DNA of 64,000 bases from NCBI GenBank assembly GCA_934045905.1, contig OW203762.1, positions 10,755,647 to 10,819,646 on the forward strand. The letters run 5' to 3'. Numbering within the stretch: the first letter of the stretch is position 1; each line of letters starts with the position of its first letter. Below, one piece after another: positions 34,321 through 47,300 of the stretch. This stretch comes from Leuctra nigra (Eukaryota; Arthropoda; Insecta; Plecoptera; Leuctridae). The notes below the pieces were generated by a model that was given only the letters and a program-made list of their open reading frames with translations, made no database searches and had not been told where the DNA came from. The translations under genes were made by a program, and so were the position numbers.

Positions 34321-36647
34321 TTACACGATGAAGTAGTCCTGAAACAATACATGTCAATATTACTTGAAACATCGTGCTACTTTAGTTGATATCTGTTGAT
34401 CGAAAGCAATGCTTTGGACACTCAGGATGATGTTCATTTGTAGATTCCAGAGACAAAATAAATCGATTTAGCATGAATAAGTAAGTTTAAAATTAGTATC
34501 GATTTGTGATGGGAACAATGTTTTAGAGTATCTACACGTTTTTGTTGGTGTTGTGCGTTGAAAAAGGGCAAAGCAATAGCAATTGACGTTGACCCAAAAT
34601 CATTTTCAAAAGGAATTCTGAAATAGAATTGATACTTTCGTGCACAATGGTTTGCGACAATTTTCATAATAAAGGAACTTGGGAATAAAGAGCTACAATT
34701 CCACTTTAGTTTATTCTGAGATAATCACAAAACACTCGTTCGGAGTGGTCTCTTGGACGTGGCCTAAAGGAAAATGACAGCTGTTTTCCAACACCAATTG
34801 TTGAACTGAAAAGCTTTCTTGAAAACCTACCTATCAATGAAATGCCACCTATGAAGTTCAAAGTGTTTGTGTTAGCTGCCTATTGATTGATTGCTCACAG
34901 TTCATTACATGCTCATTACTTCTTGTACTTACATCTGGACTGAACTTGTGGATGCACAAGTGGATGTTGAACGACTTCTCACACGCGTTCGCCCCGGCTG
35001 AAACATTGAAAACATTTCAACACTTGGTACCTACATAGCTTTGAAATATCGAGGGATATGCGCTCCCTCCCACACCCCCTCGTTGGCCGTTGCAGCAATA
35101 CTGTTTGGGAAACCATCTAATTTTACATAGTGCAATGATAATGTTAAACTGATCTTTCAAAACATCAGAACTTGATAAATCATTATATTTATACATTTTG
35201 GTATGTTATTGTAATGATCTCATGATCGTGCGTGATACGGTGATATCGTTACCGTGGTATCTGAACTTCCGAGGCAGAAGGCCCGAGGTCAATTTCAATG
35301 AGTCTTGTGATGAGTTCACAAAACTAGTAATTCTGCCTTTATCCAATCATAATTGTAAATGGTGACATGAGTATTGTGTATTTTGTTGACGTCAGTCATG
35401 GCAGAGATCTTGATTACATAACTCCGAAAGTGTGCAAAGCAAAATGAGAAAATGTATTAATCGGGCCTTCTACCGAGATACAGGTATGAGCAATGGGTGA
35501 TCTAAAAGAGCGGTAGCGGCTCGCAGGCAAGCTACTTACTGACGTCCTTGCACGCATTCATGACTTTCAACCCCGCCTCCATGTGGCTTGGCGGGATCAT
35601 CGCCTTCATGATGTCGATGTCGATAGCTCCGTCCTCGTCCATCTGACAAGAAACAATCACAATAGCACATTATTTAGAGCTCACCTGGAGGCCTATTCGA
35701 GAACTTTAAATTCATAATTCCGATGGAATTCGATTCCATGCAATGTTAATCCTTATGGCCGCGACCGGATTCCATCAAAATGGAATTAGGAAAACGTTCT
35801 AGAATAGATCTCCTGATGGCAAAATTGATAATGTCATTTATAAAGCCTTATTATTTGAATCTAAACTAGAATTTTACAGTGTATTATACACGATAGATAA
35901 CACATTTTCATTTTTATGTAAGTTATAAGTAGATAGAAATTCTCTAAATTATTTCTTACATCAATACTTATTTATTTATTAGGAGTCATAAATATGTAAT
36001 GTAAGTGCTACTCACAATGGATGTCGACGTAAATAGACACTTCATGTAGCACTGAAAAATGAAAACAAAAATCAGCAATAGAGTCAAAATACCTAACAGT
36101 CATTTAAAATGTTAATAACGTATGTACCATTATTGAAATTTACCTTTAACTTATCGTCGTTAATGAAGTTTCCTTTATTTGCCTCCGTGATGAGAGCTGG
36201 AACATGGAAATTAAAATGAGAACTTACCCTTGATGTTTTGTCTCTTTAGTAAAAATGTATGTACCTATTACTACTTACATTCCGGAGTCCCTATTTCCTC
36301 GACACAAGAGTCGTGCAGTACTTTACCCATCTGCTTGATCTCATCATTGGCCTGGAAAAGAAGACAGAGAAAAAAAAATACGTAAGTTAAGTCAGCACAA
36401 ATTTAGATTTCTAACACGAATACAAAATAATGTTATCTTATATTTTTTGCAATGAACTCAAAATCTATAATCCAATATTTTGTTAAAATAATGAACTAAA
36501 ATCGTGACCTAAGTAAATTATACATTTAATTGCTCAAAACACATCACTATATAACTAATTAATCAATCTAATTTAAAATTTGTATAAAACACTTACGATG
36601 ACTCCGCAAAAGAGAACCGCAGCCAAAAACACTGTTCGGAGCGCCAT
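34321..36647 (-). CDS. odorant-binding protein OBP2 (PBP/GOBP family), complete
   Basis: Seven minus-strand exons: 36597-36647, 36279-36351, 36144-36196, 36016-36051, 35540-35642, 34933-34997, 34321-34338. They total 399 bp, 132 residues, with a TAA stop and consistent phases. Residues 1-17 are a signal peptide (MALRTVFLAAVLFCGVI). The six conserved cysteines appear in DSCVEE, CYMKCLF, NACKD, NACEKSF and HLCIHKF with the classical C2-X3-C3 and C5-X8-C6 spacing. The protein ends DYFIV. It should be secreted and bind small hydrophobic ligands. Exon sizes 73/53/36/103 and phases are shared with OBP1 about 9 kb away, so the two are tandem duplicates. Confidence 0.92.
35683..35817. mobile_element. 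small inverted-repeat element in an OBP2 intron
   Basis: GGCCTATTCGAGAACTTTAAA...AATTCCGATGGAATTCGATTCC is inverted, imperfectly, as GGATTCCATCAAAATGGAATT...GTTCTAGAATAGATCTCC. About 135 bp; it could form a hairpin in the pre-mRNA. Confidence 0.55.
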
Positions 36648-37481
36648 TGTGCTAAGTACTGGATCAAAATGATCGAATCGTCATTCTTATATCATCATAT
36701 CACGACATTGGCGATAAATGATCATTATTGTCCTCAAAACCAAGGTCAACATGCTGATCATACCTTCAGTTAAAAAGAAATTAAATGCAATTGAAGCGTC
36801 CACTCGTTCACAGGAAGTCGGTAAATGTTAGTATTTATTCTCTTAATAGGAAAAATGTAACAACTATACTTGATGTTTCCCACGATGAGGTAATGACAGT
36901 GTATTAAAGATGGGGTTGCTTAATCATAGAGGTTTAGTATGATGTTCATTTGTGTGGCTTTAACCATGAACGCACTGCTTTTACGTTTGTGAAAGAAAAC
37001 AAATTGATACAAACATGGAAGAAAATAACAAGTGCAGATCATGGATGGTAGGATTTGAAATGTAGTTAAATCGACATTAGACCTCTAAATTCTTGGTCGA
37101 ATTAAAGTCTACAATGATCATTAAAAATAATAGTTACCTACAATTACAGACACAAAGGTCGCTACAATGTTGACGAACCAACAGCTTGTTGCTATGGTGA
37201 CGGTCAGTGTCGAGGATATCAAGAAGAGTGAATAGGCCTATTAGTTGGAACTATCCCAACGTTTTAGATAATGCGGCCTAGGTACTCTGATATATTTTGT
37301 TCTCTGATCGAAAGCTGAATGCTGATCGAATTCAAGGTCAAGCAAAAGAAATTATACATTTTAAACAAATAACTAACAAAATAATGTTCAAATTTGCATG
37401 CAACAAGCATTTTAAAGTTCCACTTCATACTTACCGCCATTTTAATTTCGATTGCTATTGCACTGGGTCATGATCGAATTT

Positions 37482-37585
37482 GGATTAAGTTACTTATCGA
37501 CAGTTAGTGGAATTTAGCGAATCCTATTGGCTGTGGATTCGCGCCAACTGGATTCATTAGTTAACCATCGATAGTTAACTTAATC
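37482..37585. repeat. small foldback sequence upstream of OBP2
   Basis: GGATTAAGTTACTTATCGAC is inverted at about 37566-37585 (ATCGATAGTTAACTTAATCC). Nothing else recognisable lies in 36650-38390. Confidence 0.4.
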
Positions 37586-38398
37586 CAGAGTTGGTCCTAC
37601 CCGGCCTAATATTAATGATGTGTAATCATGATTTAATTAATTTTCCTGTTTCATCCTAGTTTTATTGGTCAACCAATGATTAAAATATAAATCTTTCGGT
37701 ATGGACGTACTTCATATAATAATTTATAACCTGTGTCCTAACTCATATATAATATAATAATTAATTACGATTTTCAAGATCATCTCTCTATCTACCTACT
37801 ACTTTCCAATGCACGAATATATTGACACAGAATAACACTTTATGGATGATTTTTGTAAGTTTTCAACAGTGAATAGTAAATTATTAATTATACTCGTTGA
37901 AATTACTCTGAAATTATTCACCCACTCACTCATATTGACATAAATAATATATAATTGTATGTCTAGACGGTGACATCTGTTAAACTATTCAAAAACTCGA
38001 TAACAAAAGAATCGACAGAAATGCATTAGCATATTGTAAACTCTAATGACAATGCAATTAGTGATCTAGATCTTTTGTCACATGATGACCAAACAAATAT
38101 CAATTTCATTCTTTCAGATGTGAAAAATGTGAGTCTAGAATAATGCTACACTTACACTTGATTGAAAACAGCGTGATTGGCTGGGTCAATCATGCTGTCA
38201 CTCACTCCATCACAATATAACAACACCTCAAAAACTAAACATATTCAAACAATATTATTGAAATGAAATATAGAAAAATTCGTGGCACACATACGCAAAA
38301 GTGATAACTTATTACATTTTTCGAAGTTAACATTTTAGAACTCTCATTGAGAGAATGTTCATTGACGTCATTTCTGTGTCTGTTTGATACCAAGCACA

Positions 38399-41300
38399 AT
38401 GAAGATGATTCTTTTGATATTGTTATTAATTAGAGTTGTTTTATGTAACATAAATATTACCAATAATAATTTAAACCAGGTAATTGTACATTCTTTCAAA
38501 TATTTCAATTGTCAATGTGTTTTTATTGGATTACCCTTTCCAGGTAAGATATTCTATAATCACTAGAAGAAGGTCCGAAGTCCAGTTTCTCGATTTTCTC
38601 AAGTCAATAAATATTATATATATAGATAATTAAAGTATAAATTTACAAAATTACTCATTTCAACATGACAAAATAAGATAAGATGAATGGAGAATTAATT
38701 TATTGAGATTGAAATGAACTTCGGGCTTTCTACCTCTGAGGTACAGTAGTAAGATTCACTAGTAAGATTATAAAACATTCGACTTTTCTATTCTAACCAT
38801 TAGGAAGATTCCTCGTGCCCTCGCTGCTGGTGGAATTGCAGAGGAAAGTGAGTGCAAATGGCGCTCGAGTCCTGGCACTTGACATGGCGGACATTCAGGA
38901 GGCTATGGAGCTGCATCGGCCATCTTGTAGCAAACCACTGATAGTGTTGATAGGAGATGAAGTCCACCTGAACACTCAGCTCAGACAGGTCAGTCTTACA
39001 GGTGTACGACAAGTTGGCTCAGGCTGTAACGCTTTTGACTTGCGTTCTGGCCGACATTACTGACTAGAGTGAAGGTGCTCTACCAAGGGTGACCGTTATT
39101 ACCACCGTCCATCATCATCATCGCTCAATCATCATCATCATCATTTATTTGATGCCCAGCCTAGTTGCAGGCTGCAGCACAGTGCAACATTAAGTTGCAT
39201 TAAGTTGCAACATCAACTCGTTCAGTCGAGCAAAAGAGGGTTGCGCACGCAAGTGCAATGAGACATGGTGACAGTATCGTCACCGGTGGTATGACAGTTC
39301 GTAGAAGCATTCTCTACCTTCATTCCATTCTCCTCGGAGATCTCTAACCCTCATCAGTGTGCTGTGTCTAATGTCCGTCCGTCCGATCGGGTAGCTCAGT
39401 TGGTAGAGCTCTCGCCCGGCAAGTGAGAGGTCCCGGGTTCGAGCCCCGGTTCGGTCGGATATTTTTCACAACACACATCCCTTCATTTCATCCTGACTCC
39501 ATGGAAGTTTTCCAAAGAAACCTACATTCTCATCATTCGAGCTGAAAAGCAACTCGTTCAGTCGAGCAAAAGAGGGTTGGCACGCAAGTGCAATGAGACA
39601 TGGTGACAGCATCGTCACCGGTGGTATGACAGTTCGTAGAAGCATTCTCTACCTTCATTCCATTCTCCTCGGAGATCTCTAACCCTCATCAGTGTGCTGT
39701 GTCTAAAGGTGGATTCACACGGCCGTTCCAAACTTCGAGTTTGAAACTCAAGTTTGCCGAAGTTCCGAATCACCGTTCCAAAAACCTTCGTGTGAACTAT
39801 GAAAGATTCGAACTGTGAGGATTAAGTTTCAAACTTTCATAGTTCACACGGGAGTTTTTGGAACGGCGATTCGGAACTTTGGCAAACTTGAGTTTCAAAC
39901 TCGAAGTTTGGAACGGCCGTGTGAATCCACCTTAATGTCCGTCCGTCCAATCGGGTAGCTCAGTTGGTAGAGCTCTCGCCCGGCAAGTGAGAGGTCCCGG
40001 GTTCGAGCCCCGGTTCGGTCGGATATTTTTCACAACACACATCCCTTCATTTCATTAAGCACAAAGTTGTAAAACTTGACTTTTTTTGCAGAACTGTAAA
40101 AAATCCCCTGATTTCTTACGATGTATCAATGTGTGGAATAAAAATTAATTACGTACATCATGTAAGTACCAACGAATTCGACCGTTCCACCGATTACTTT
40201 AAAACTATTCATATTTCAAATGGTAGCAGCGATGAACATCCCTATTTCCAAAATTTTCCTACAATTGTTTTAATGCTGTTATTAGATCTCATGGAATCCA
40301 CACTTCATCTCCATCTGGTTGCTCTTCTTGCACCGGGATTCGAATCTGGACGCCATCTTCTCTGGCGTGTACATCCCCTACGACAGCGAGTTCCTGGTGG
40401 CCCAGCCTGCGCATGACGACGCCGACCTCGTGGTGGTGACCGAGGTGTATCGCGTCGCCCGCCATCTTCCTCTGCAGATGTCACACTTCGCCACGTGGAC
40501 TCCGAGGACCGGACTTCGAGCCTCGCGCAGGGGCATCTATGCGAGGAGGCACAACTTACAGGGGCTAGAACTCAAAGTGGCTACTTATCATGTAAATGAT
40601 TTGGTTACGAATAATTATATATTTTGGTTATGAATTACAAATATCAAATTTATTCATCTTCTGGCCAAACTATTGCACCCAAGGAAGAATTATTTTCCTG
40701 GTTCTATTAGAGAGTCCACATCTTACATGAATATTTTTCACCTCCAATATTTTCGTTTCGAAAACGGAATTTTTCTCTTTCACCTTATGTGACCCCAAAT
40801 ATCATTCTACAGACTAGAAAAGAGGCTCATTGTATTATTTACGAATAGGCGAAGACTACTTGAGCTTCAATATTATTGCGAAGACTGCACAATCTCACAT
40901 TTTTCAACTTTTCTCTAGGTATATTTTTTGTTGCAATATTTGTAAAAAAAAAAAAAAAAAAATCGTAATGCTTCGCATTTTAATTGATCTAGTGGAGCGG
41001 TCGCTCCACCCAGCCAAGTCGAACTATACACTCACAGTCACTCAACATACCGTAAATGCCTAATAAACTAAGGAGCAGACCAAACACTTTTACTGTAAGC
41101 AACAACATGGCATTTTCGGCCTACTGGATCTCAAAATTGGCAAATCTCACATTGTTGCGAAAAATCTTAATTTCGAGCTATGGCCCACCCCATCCCATAT
41201 ACCAAATTTGAAAACAACAGGTTATGCCTTTTGCGAGCTAGAGGGCCGTGAAAACATTGAAATTACATCACTTTTAAAAGGTATCTGATTCAGATATCAC

Positions 41301-44300
41301 GAAACACCGCAATCACCGCCACAGCCTAAACGGCTAAACCGATCGATCTGAAATTTTTATCACATGTGCACTTTTGGCGTCTGAGGTGCCTTTTTATAAA
41401 ACCAACCGGAAGCCGCCATTTTGAAACCGGAAGTGACGTCATATCTTGAAAACGGCTAGACCGATCGGAATGAAACCAGCTCCAAATGATTCAGATGGTC
41501 ATCTTTATGAAATACCAATAGTCAAAAAATAAATGTACTATTACCGAAACCGGAAATGACGTTATAACATGAGGAATCAGACTTGAATCACCTCTTACTG
41601 CAATAACTACATATTCAGAAGGCTTATACTTATACAAAACATTTATATAAATACATTCTAGGTGGCAGTGATTTCAGCCGCCATTTTGCTAACCGGAAGT
41701 GATGCCATATCTCGAAAACGGCTGGACCGATTGGAACGAATCTTTCACTTTTCTTCATGGAATATCACTTTAAGCATATTTTGGTACCAAACGCAACTTT
41801 TCTTAGTAACCAAATTGGAAATGGCTTATTTTTTTGAAGGAATTTGTCTTTGTCGCTTCGATATGTGTTACAAGTTGTTTAAATAAACAAAAAAAAGTTG
41901 TGATATCCCCATAAAAAACACTTCGTGTAAAAATACCAGCCAAGTCTCTTCAACTATAAAAAAAATAGAAGAAATATAACAAATCAGCACTGAAAAGTAG
42001 TGATATCAAAAAATAGGCCAAGTCAAAACTTAATTTTAAAATCCAAAATATACTTGGCACATCGTTTTTAAGAGTATTATAGGTATATTATTTATAGGTA
42101 CATTTGATTTTTGGCATATATACTTCTATACTATTTATATACACGATGCGCCAAGTATATTTTGGTTTTTAAAATTAAGTTTTGACTTGGCCCATTTTTT
42201 GATATCACTACTTTTCAGTGCTGATTTTTTATATTTCTTCTATTTTTTTATAGTTGAAGAGACTTGGCTGGTATTTTTACACGAAGTGTTTTTTATGGTT
42301 ATTCCTACGTGTAGTGGTAAGTGTACAAATTATAGAAATAAGCTTATGCGTTTTATACATAACATAACATTCTATTTCGATATTCTATGATCTTGTGTTA
42401 CTTTCTTCTTGGGTTCATGAAATCTGTCTACTTCAGAGTCCTCCGGCTGTATTCGTCACGAACTCGTCCAGGGGCTTGGAGCTGAGCGGATACATGGGAC
42501 AGATATGGAGGATCATCGGGAAGATGGCGAACTTCAGGTAAATGTCCCCTCGCATTCCTTCTTCTTTTTACTAGAAGTGTCGATCTGTATCTCAGAGGCA
42601 GAAGGGCGGAAAACAATTTTCTCGATATTGCGTTGCAAACTTTTCAATTTTTTTTTAATGAATAATCTAGTGGAGCGGTCGCTCCACCCAGCCAAGTCGT
42701 ACGGTACACTCACACTCACTCAACATACCGTAAATGCCTAATAAACTGAGGAGCAGACCAAACACTTTTACTGTAAGCATCAAAGTGGCATTTTCGGCCT
42801 ACTGGATCTTAAAATTGGAAAATCTCACATTGTTGCGAAATATCTTAATTTCGAGCTATGGCCCACCTGACAACATATACCAAATTTTGGAATAACAAGT
42901 TATGCCATTTGCGAGCTAGAGGGCCGTGAAAACAGTGAAATTACACCCCTTTTTAAAAGGTATCTTCTTCTTCTTCTTCTTCTTCTTCTTCTTCTTCTTC
43001 TTCTTCTTCTTCTTCTTCTTCTTCTTCTTCTTCTTCTTCTTCTTCTTCCGCTTCTTCTTCAGATATCAAGGAACGTTGCTATCACCGCCACGGCCTAAAC
43101 GGCTGAACCGATCGATTTGTCATTTTTACCACATGTGCACTTTTGGCGTCTGAGGTGCCTTTTTATAAAACCAACCGGAGGCCGCCATTTTGAAACCGGA
43201 AGTGACGTCATATCTCGAAAATGGCTAGACCGATTGGAATGAAAATAGCGCCAAATGATTCAGATGGTCATCTTTATGTAATACCAATAGTCAAAAAATA
43301 AATGTACTATTACCAAAACCGGAAATGACGTTATAACATGAGGAATCAGACTTGAATCACCTCTTACTGCAATAACTACATATTCAGAAGGCTTATACTT
43401 ATACAAAACATTTATATAAATACATTCTAGGTGGCAGTGATTTCAGCCGCCATTTTGCTAACCGGAAGTGATGCCATATCTCGAAAACGGCTGGACCGAT
43501 TGGAACGAATCTTTCACTTTTCTTCATGGAATATCACTTTAAGCATATTTTGGTACCAAACGCAACTTTTCTTAGTAACCAAATTGGAAATGGCTTATTT
43601 TTTTAAAGAATTTGTCTTTGTCGCTTCGATATGTGTTACAAGTTGTTTAAATAAACTAAAAAAAGTTGTGATATCCCTATAAAAAACACTCCGTGTAAAA
43701 ATACCAGCCAAGTCTCTTCAACTATAAAAAAATAGAAGAAATATAAAAATTCTGCACTGAAACGTAGTGATATCAAAAAATGAGCCAAGTCAAAACTTTA
43801 TTTGAAAATTAAAAAATACTTGGCGCATCTTTTTTTTTAGGGCATTGTAGGTATACTATAAGTATATGTATTTATATCTAGCCTATTACTTCTTAGCTAT
43901 TTATATACACGATGCGCCAAGTATTTTTTAATTTTCAAATAAAGTTTTGACTTGGCTCATTTTTTGATATCACTACGTTTCAGTGCAGAATTTTTATATT
44001 TCTTCTATTTTTTTATAGTTGAAGAGACTTGGCTGGTATTTTTACACGGAGTGTTTTTTATGGGGATTGAAATTTACATCTACCCTTCTACCTCTGGGAC
44101 TGAATTCACAAAGATGTATAACTTTATGACCGAAAAATCTTATATCAATCACCACCATGATCTAACACCATGTTTTACCGGCACACCTTTCTGCATTTAA
44201 TTGTACAAACCCCCATTTAATAAGATAATTAAGTTCAACAGTAATATTACCTTTTGAGAGTGATGCAGCCCCTCATTGTCCTTGTAATGTGGTACACCGT

Positions 44301-47300
44301 TGTTCCTGTGTTCTAGTATAGTTATCGACGTCCCGAAGGATGGGTCCAAAGGGGCGCTGACTGCCGACGGGACGTGGAACGGGATATCGTTGTCCTTGTA
44401 ATGTGTGACACCGTTGTCTCCTGTGTTCTAGTATAGTTATCGACGTCCCGAAGGATAGGTCCAAAGGGGCGCTGACTGCCGACGGGACGTGGAACGGGAT
44501 AACGTTGTCTTTGTAATGTGTGTCACCGTTGTCTCCTGTGTTCTAGTATAGTTATCGACGTCCCGAAGGATGGGTCCAAAGGGGCGCTGACTGCCGACGG
44601 GACGTGGAACGGGATAACGTTGTCTTTGTAATGTGTGTCACCGTTGTCTCCTGTGTTCTAGTATAGTTATCGACGTCCCGAAGGATGGGTCCAAAGGGGC
44701 GCTGACTGCCGACGGGACGTGGAACGGGATAACGTTGTCTTTGTAATGTGGTACTCCGTTGTTCCTGTGTTCTAGTATAGTTATCGACGTCCCCAAGGAT
44801 GGGTCCAAAGGGGCGCTGACTGCTGACGGGACGTGGAACGGGATGGTGGGAATGATCCTGCGCAATGAGTCTGAGTTCGGGATCTCATCCATGGCTTACA
44901 GCACGGCTCTGTTTCCTGTAGTGGACCACGCTCTGCCCGCATATGACGTCTAGTAAATAAATACATTCTATTTACTAAGAAAACTCTCAGTGTAAAGTTT
45001 AAATAAAAAGTGTAGTGTAAATGGTTAATCTTTTTTGACGACTTTGCATAACAAGCCGGGTTACCTTGGCATGAAGGATTTCTGTCCTGCAAGCTTATGA
45101 TCAAACTTCCAGTCTCGTAAAGTAAGATTAACATTGTATACGGCACTTAACGCGCTGATGAGCTAGCACCGGTACGTACAACACCTGATTTTCATTGTCT
45201 CTTTGATACCTCACTCTGAGAGAACTTGTCCAGTGGTCAAGGTGCTTAGTTTAAAATAGATGAATTTGGACATACATAAATGCTGCGATCTTGATAGGCA
45301 TTTGATGTGATTGGAACAATTTGACATTTTAGCAATGAGATTTTTTTTATACTCTACTAACCGATTAGAGGATTTAGATGAAAATTTCGAGAAAATTATA
45401 GCTGACCTTGCAAACTTGAAGCATCAGTCCTCCGGTTTGAAGTGTCCAACAATAATGTACAATTTTAACCAATCAGAGGATTTTGTTCTAATTTCACTCT
45501 ATAAACTACCGATAAGTGGTCTTTATAGTGGACCTTTGTCTTTACACTTGTGTAAAATGTCACCTTAATCAGAGAAACGGTGCACCATGTAGACAAGCAT
45601 AGACAAAAATGACAATAAAAAATAAATAAAACGAGGCAAAAGAGCCAAAGGAGTTTCTCGCTTCTCTCGGTCAATACTTAAATTAAGTATTTTACATAAT
45701 AAAATAAATGTAACTAACCACGTGATGACCTTGTAATCTAGTTTCAAGATGTACATCCGCGAGCCGGACGGCAACGAGGTGTGTTGGCGCTGCGTCCTGT
45801 CCCCATTCGGCCCGACCCTCTGGACAGCCGTGCTGACGACCGCCCTGGTCAACGCCGTCCTCCTGGCGCTGTTCTACCGCGCCCGACACGACGCCGACGT
45901 GTCGCTCAACGACGCCCTCTTCTTCGTGTACGCCGCCATGTTCTGCGCGCAGAGCCACGCGCCCAACCCGCGGGCGGCGTCGTGTCGCATCGTCTGCGTC
46001 ATCGCCTACATCAGCGGCGTCATCCTCATGAGCAGCTACTCCGGGGTGTTGACGTCGACGCTCACGATACGGCGCCCGAGGATCCCGTTCACAGATCTAC
46101 ATGGGATGTACAAGGATGGATCCTATTCATTGGGTGTTATGAACTATGAAGAAATTATCAAGGATATATTAAAGGTTGAGTTAATTACTATAAACATAAT
46201 ATACTATTTCTTAAGTTTGCCGGCATTTTTGGTGTGCCAAAATAGTTAGACTCTGGACTATTACAGGTTAGAACTAACCTTCCCGGCACAATCAACGACC
46301 AATACGAAGAGAAATGTATGGCCTGGCCCATTTAAGGCGCCGGTCCAATATCGGCAACATTTCCCTATATACAAAGTTATCGTTGTTGTCTACACTGACA
46401 GTTGCTCTGATCAAACAGAATATCAGTTATTTTAATTTCAGAATGAGGCCATGCAGTTTAGAGACAAATTTGTATTATTGACGACCTATGATATCGTATG
46501 CAAAAACACAGCACATTCGATAAAGTTAAATTTGTGAACAGCAGAGCTTATGAAGTATTTTATAGGAACTTAAGAATTTGACACACTTAAGAACTTGCAT
46601 TTGGTATTTATTCACATCAACCTATCCGAGGTCGTAAGGAAAAGCCATATTTCATACAAATGGTTTAGTTATTTTTATGGTCAGAAGTATTTAAAACAAT
46701 ATATAGATAGGGATATGATCAAAGTAGTTACTTCTAACGCACTCATATTATTTTATTATCAGGATGTACCTATGTCCTGTTCCATAAGAGCCAAAGTTTT
46801 AGACAGTACCTATTGAATTATAATATTATAAAGTTATAAAGTTATAAAGTATAATCTATAAAGCTATAAGTTATAAGTTATTTGGGTACGACCATTACCA
46901 GTTCGGGGCAGATAGAAAAAGAAGTGCATGGTCAAATAATGAAGGCTAACCGAATTACAGGTTGTCTGGGAGACCTGATTTGGAGAACAAAGTATCTGTG
47001 TCAGGAGGCAAAGGCTCGGGTATAAGAGTGTGGTCAGACCTATAATAACTTATGCGACAGAAGCTAGACCTGACACATCCAAGACAAAACAAAAATCTCA
47101 GGTAACTGAAATGAATGTCTTGAGAAGAATCATGGGTGAAACCAGAATGGACAGAGTACGAAATGTGAACATAAGGGAAAGTTGTGGAGTTACGGATGTG
47201 GCGGAATGGATGACTGAAAGAAGAGTTTTGTGGGATGAGCATGTGACATGGATGGAGCCGGAGCGATTAGTGAGGGTAGCAAGAGACCATCGTCCCCGAG

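Noticed and set aside
39385..40022. Functional tRNA-Ala(GGC) genes
   Set aside because: The cloverleaf folds, but U33 is missing, the copies sit in a repeat unit, and GGC alanine tRNAs are not normally used in animals. A SINE-type cassette is more likely.
40092..40161. Possible extra IR exon after TTTTTTTGCAG
   Set aside because: In the phase required by the preceding exon it meets a TAA stop, and its GTAAGT donor gives the wrong phase for exon 40286. Exons 38804-38988 and 40286-40591 join directly in frame.
42926..43153. ORF with a long polyphenylalanine run
   Set aside because: It is the CTT microsatellite.
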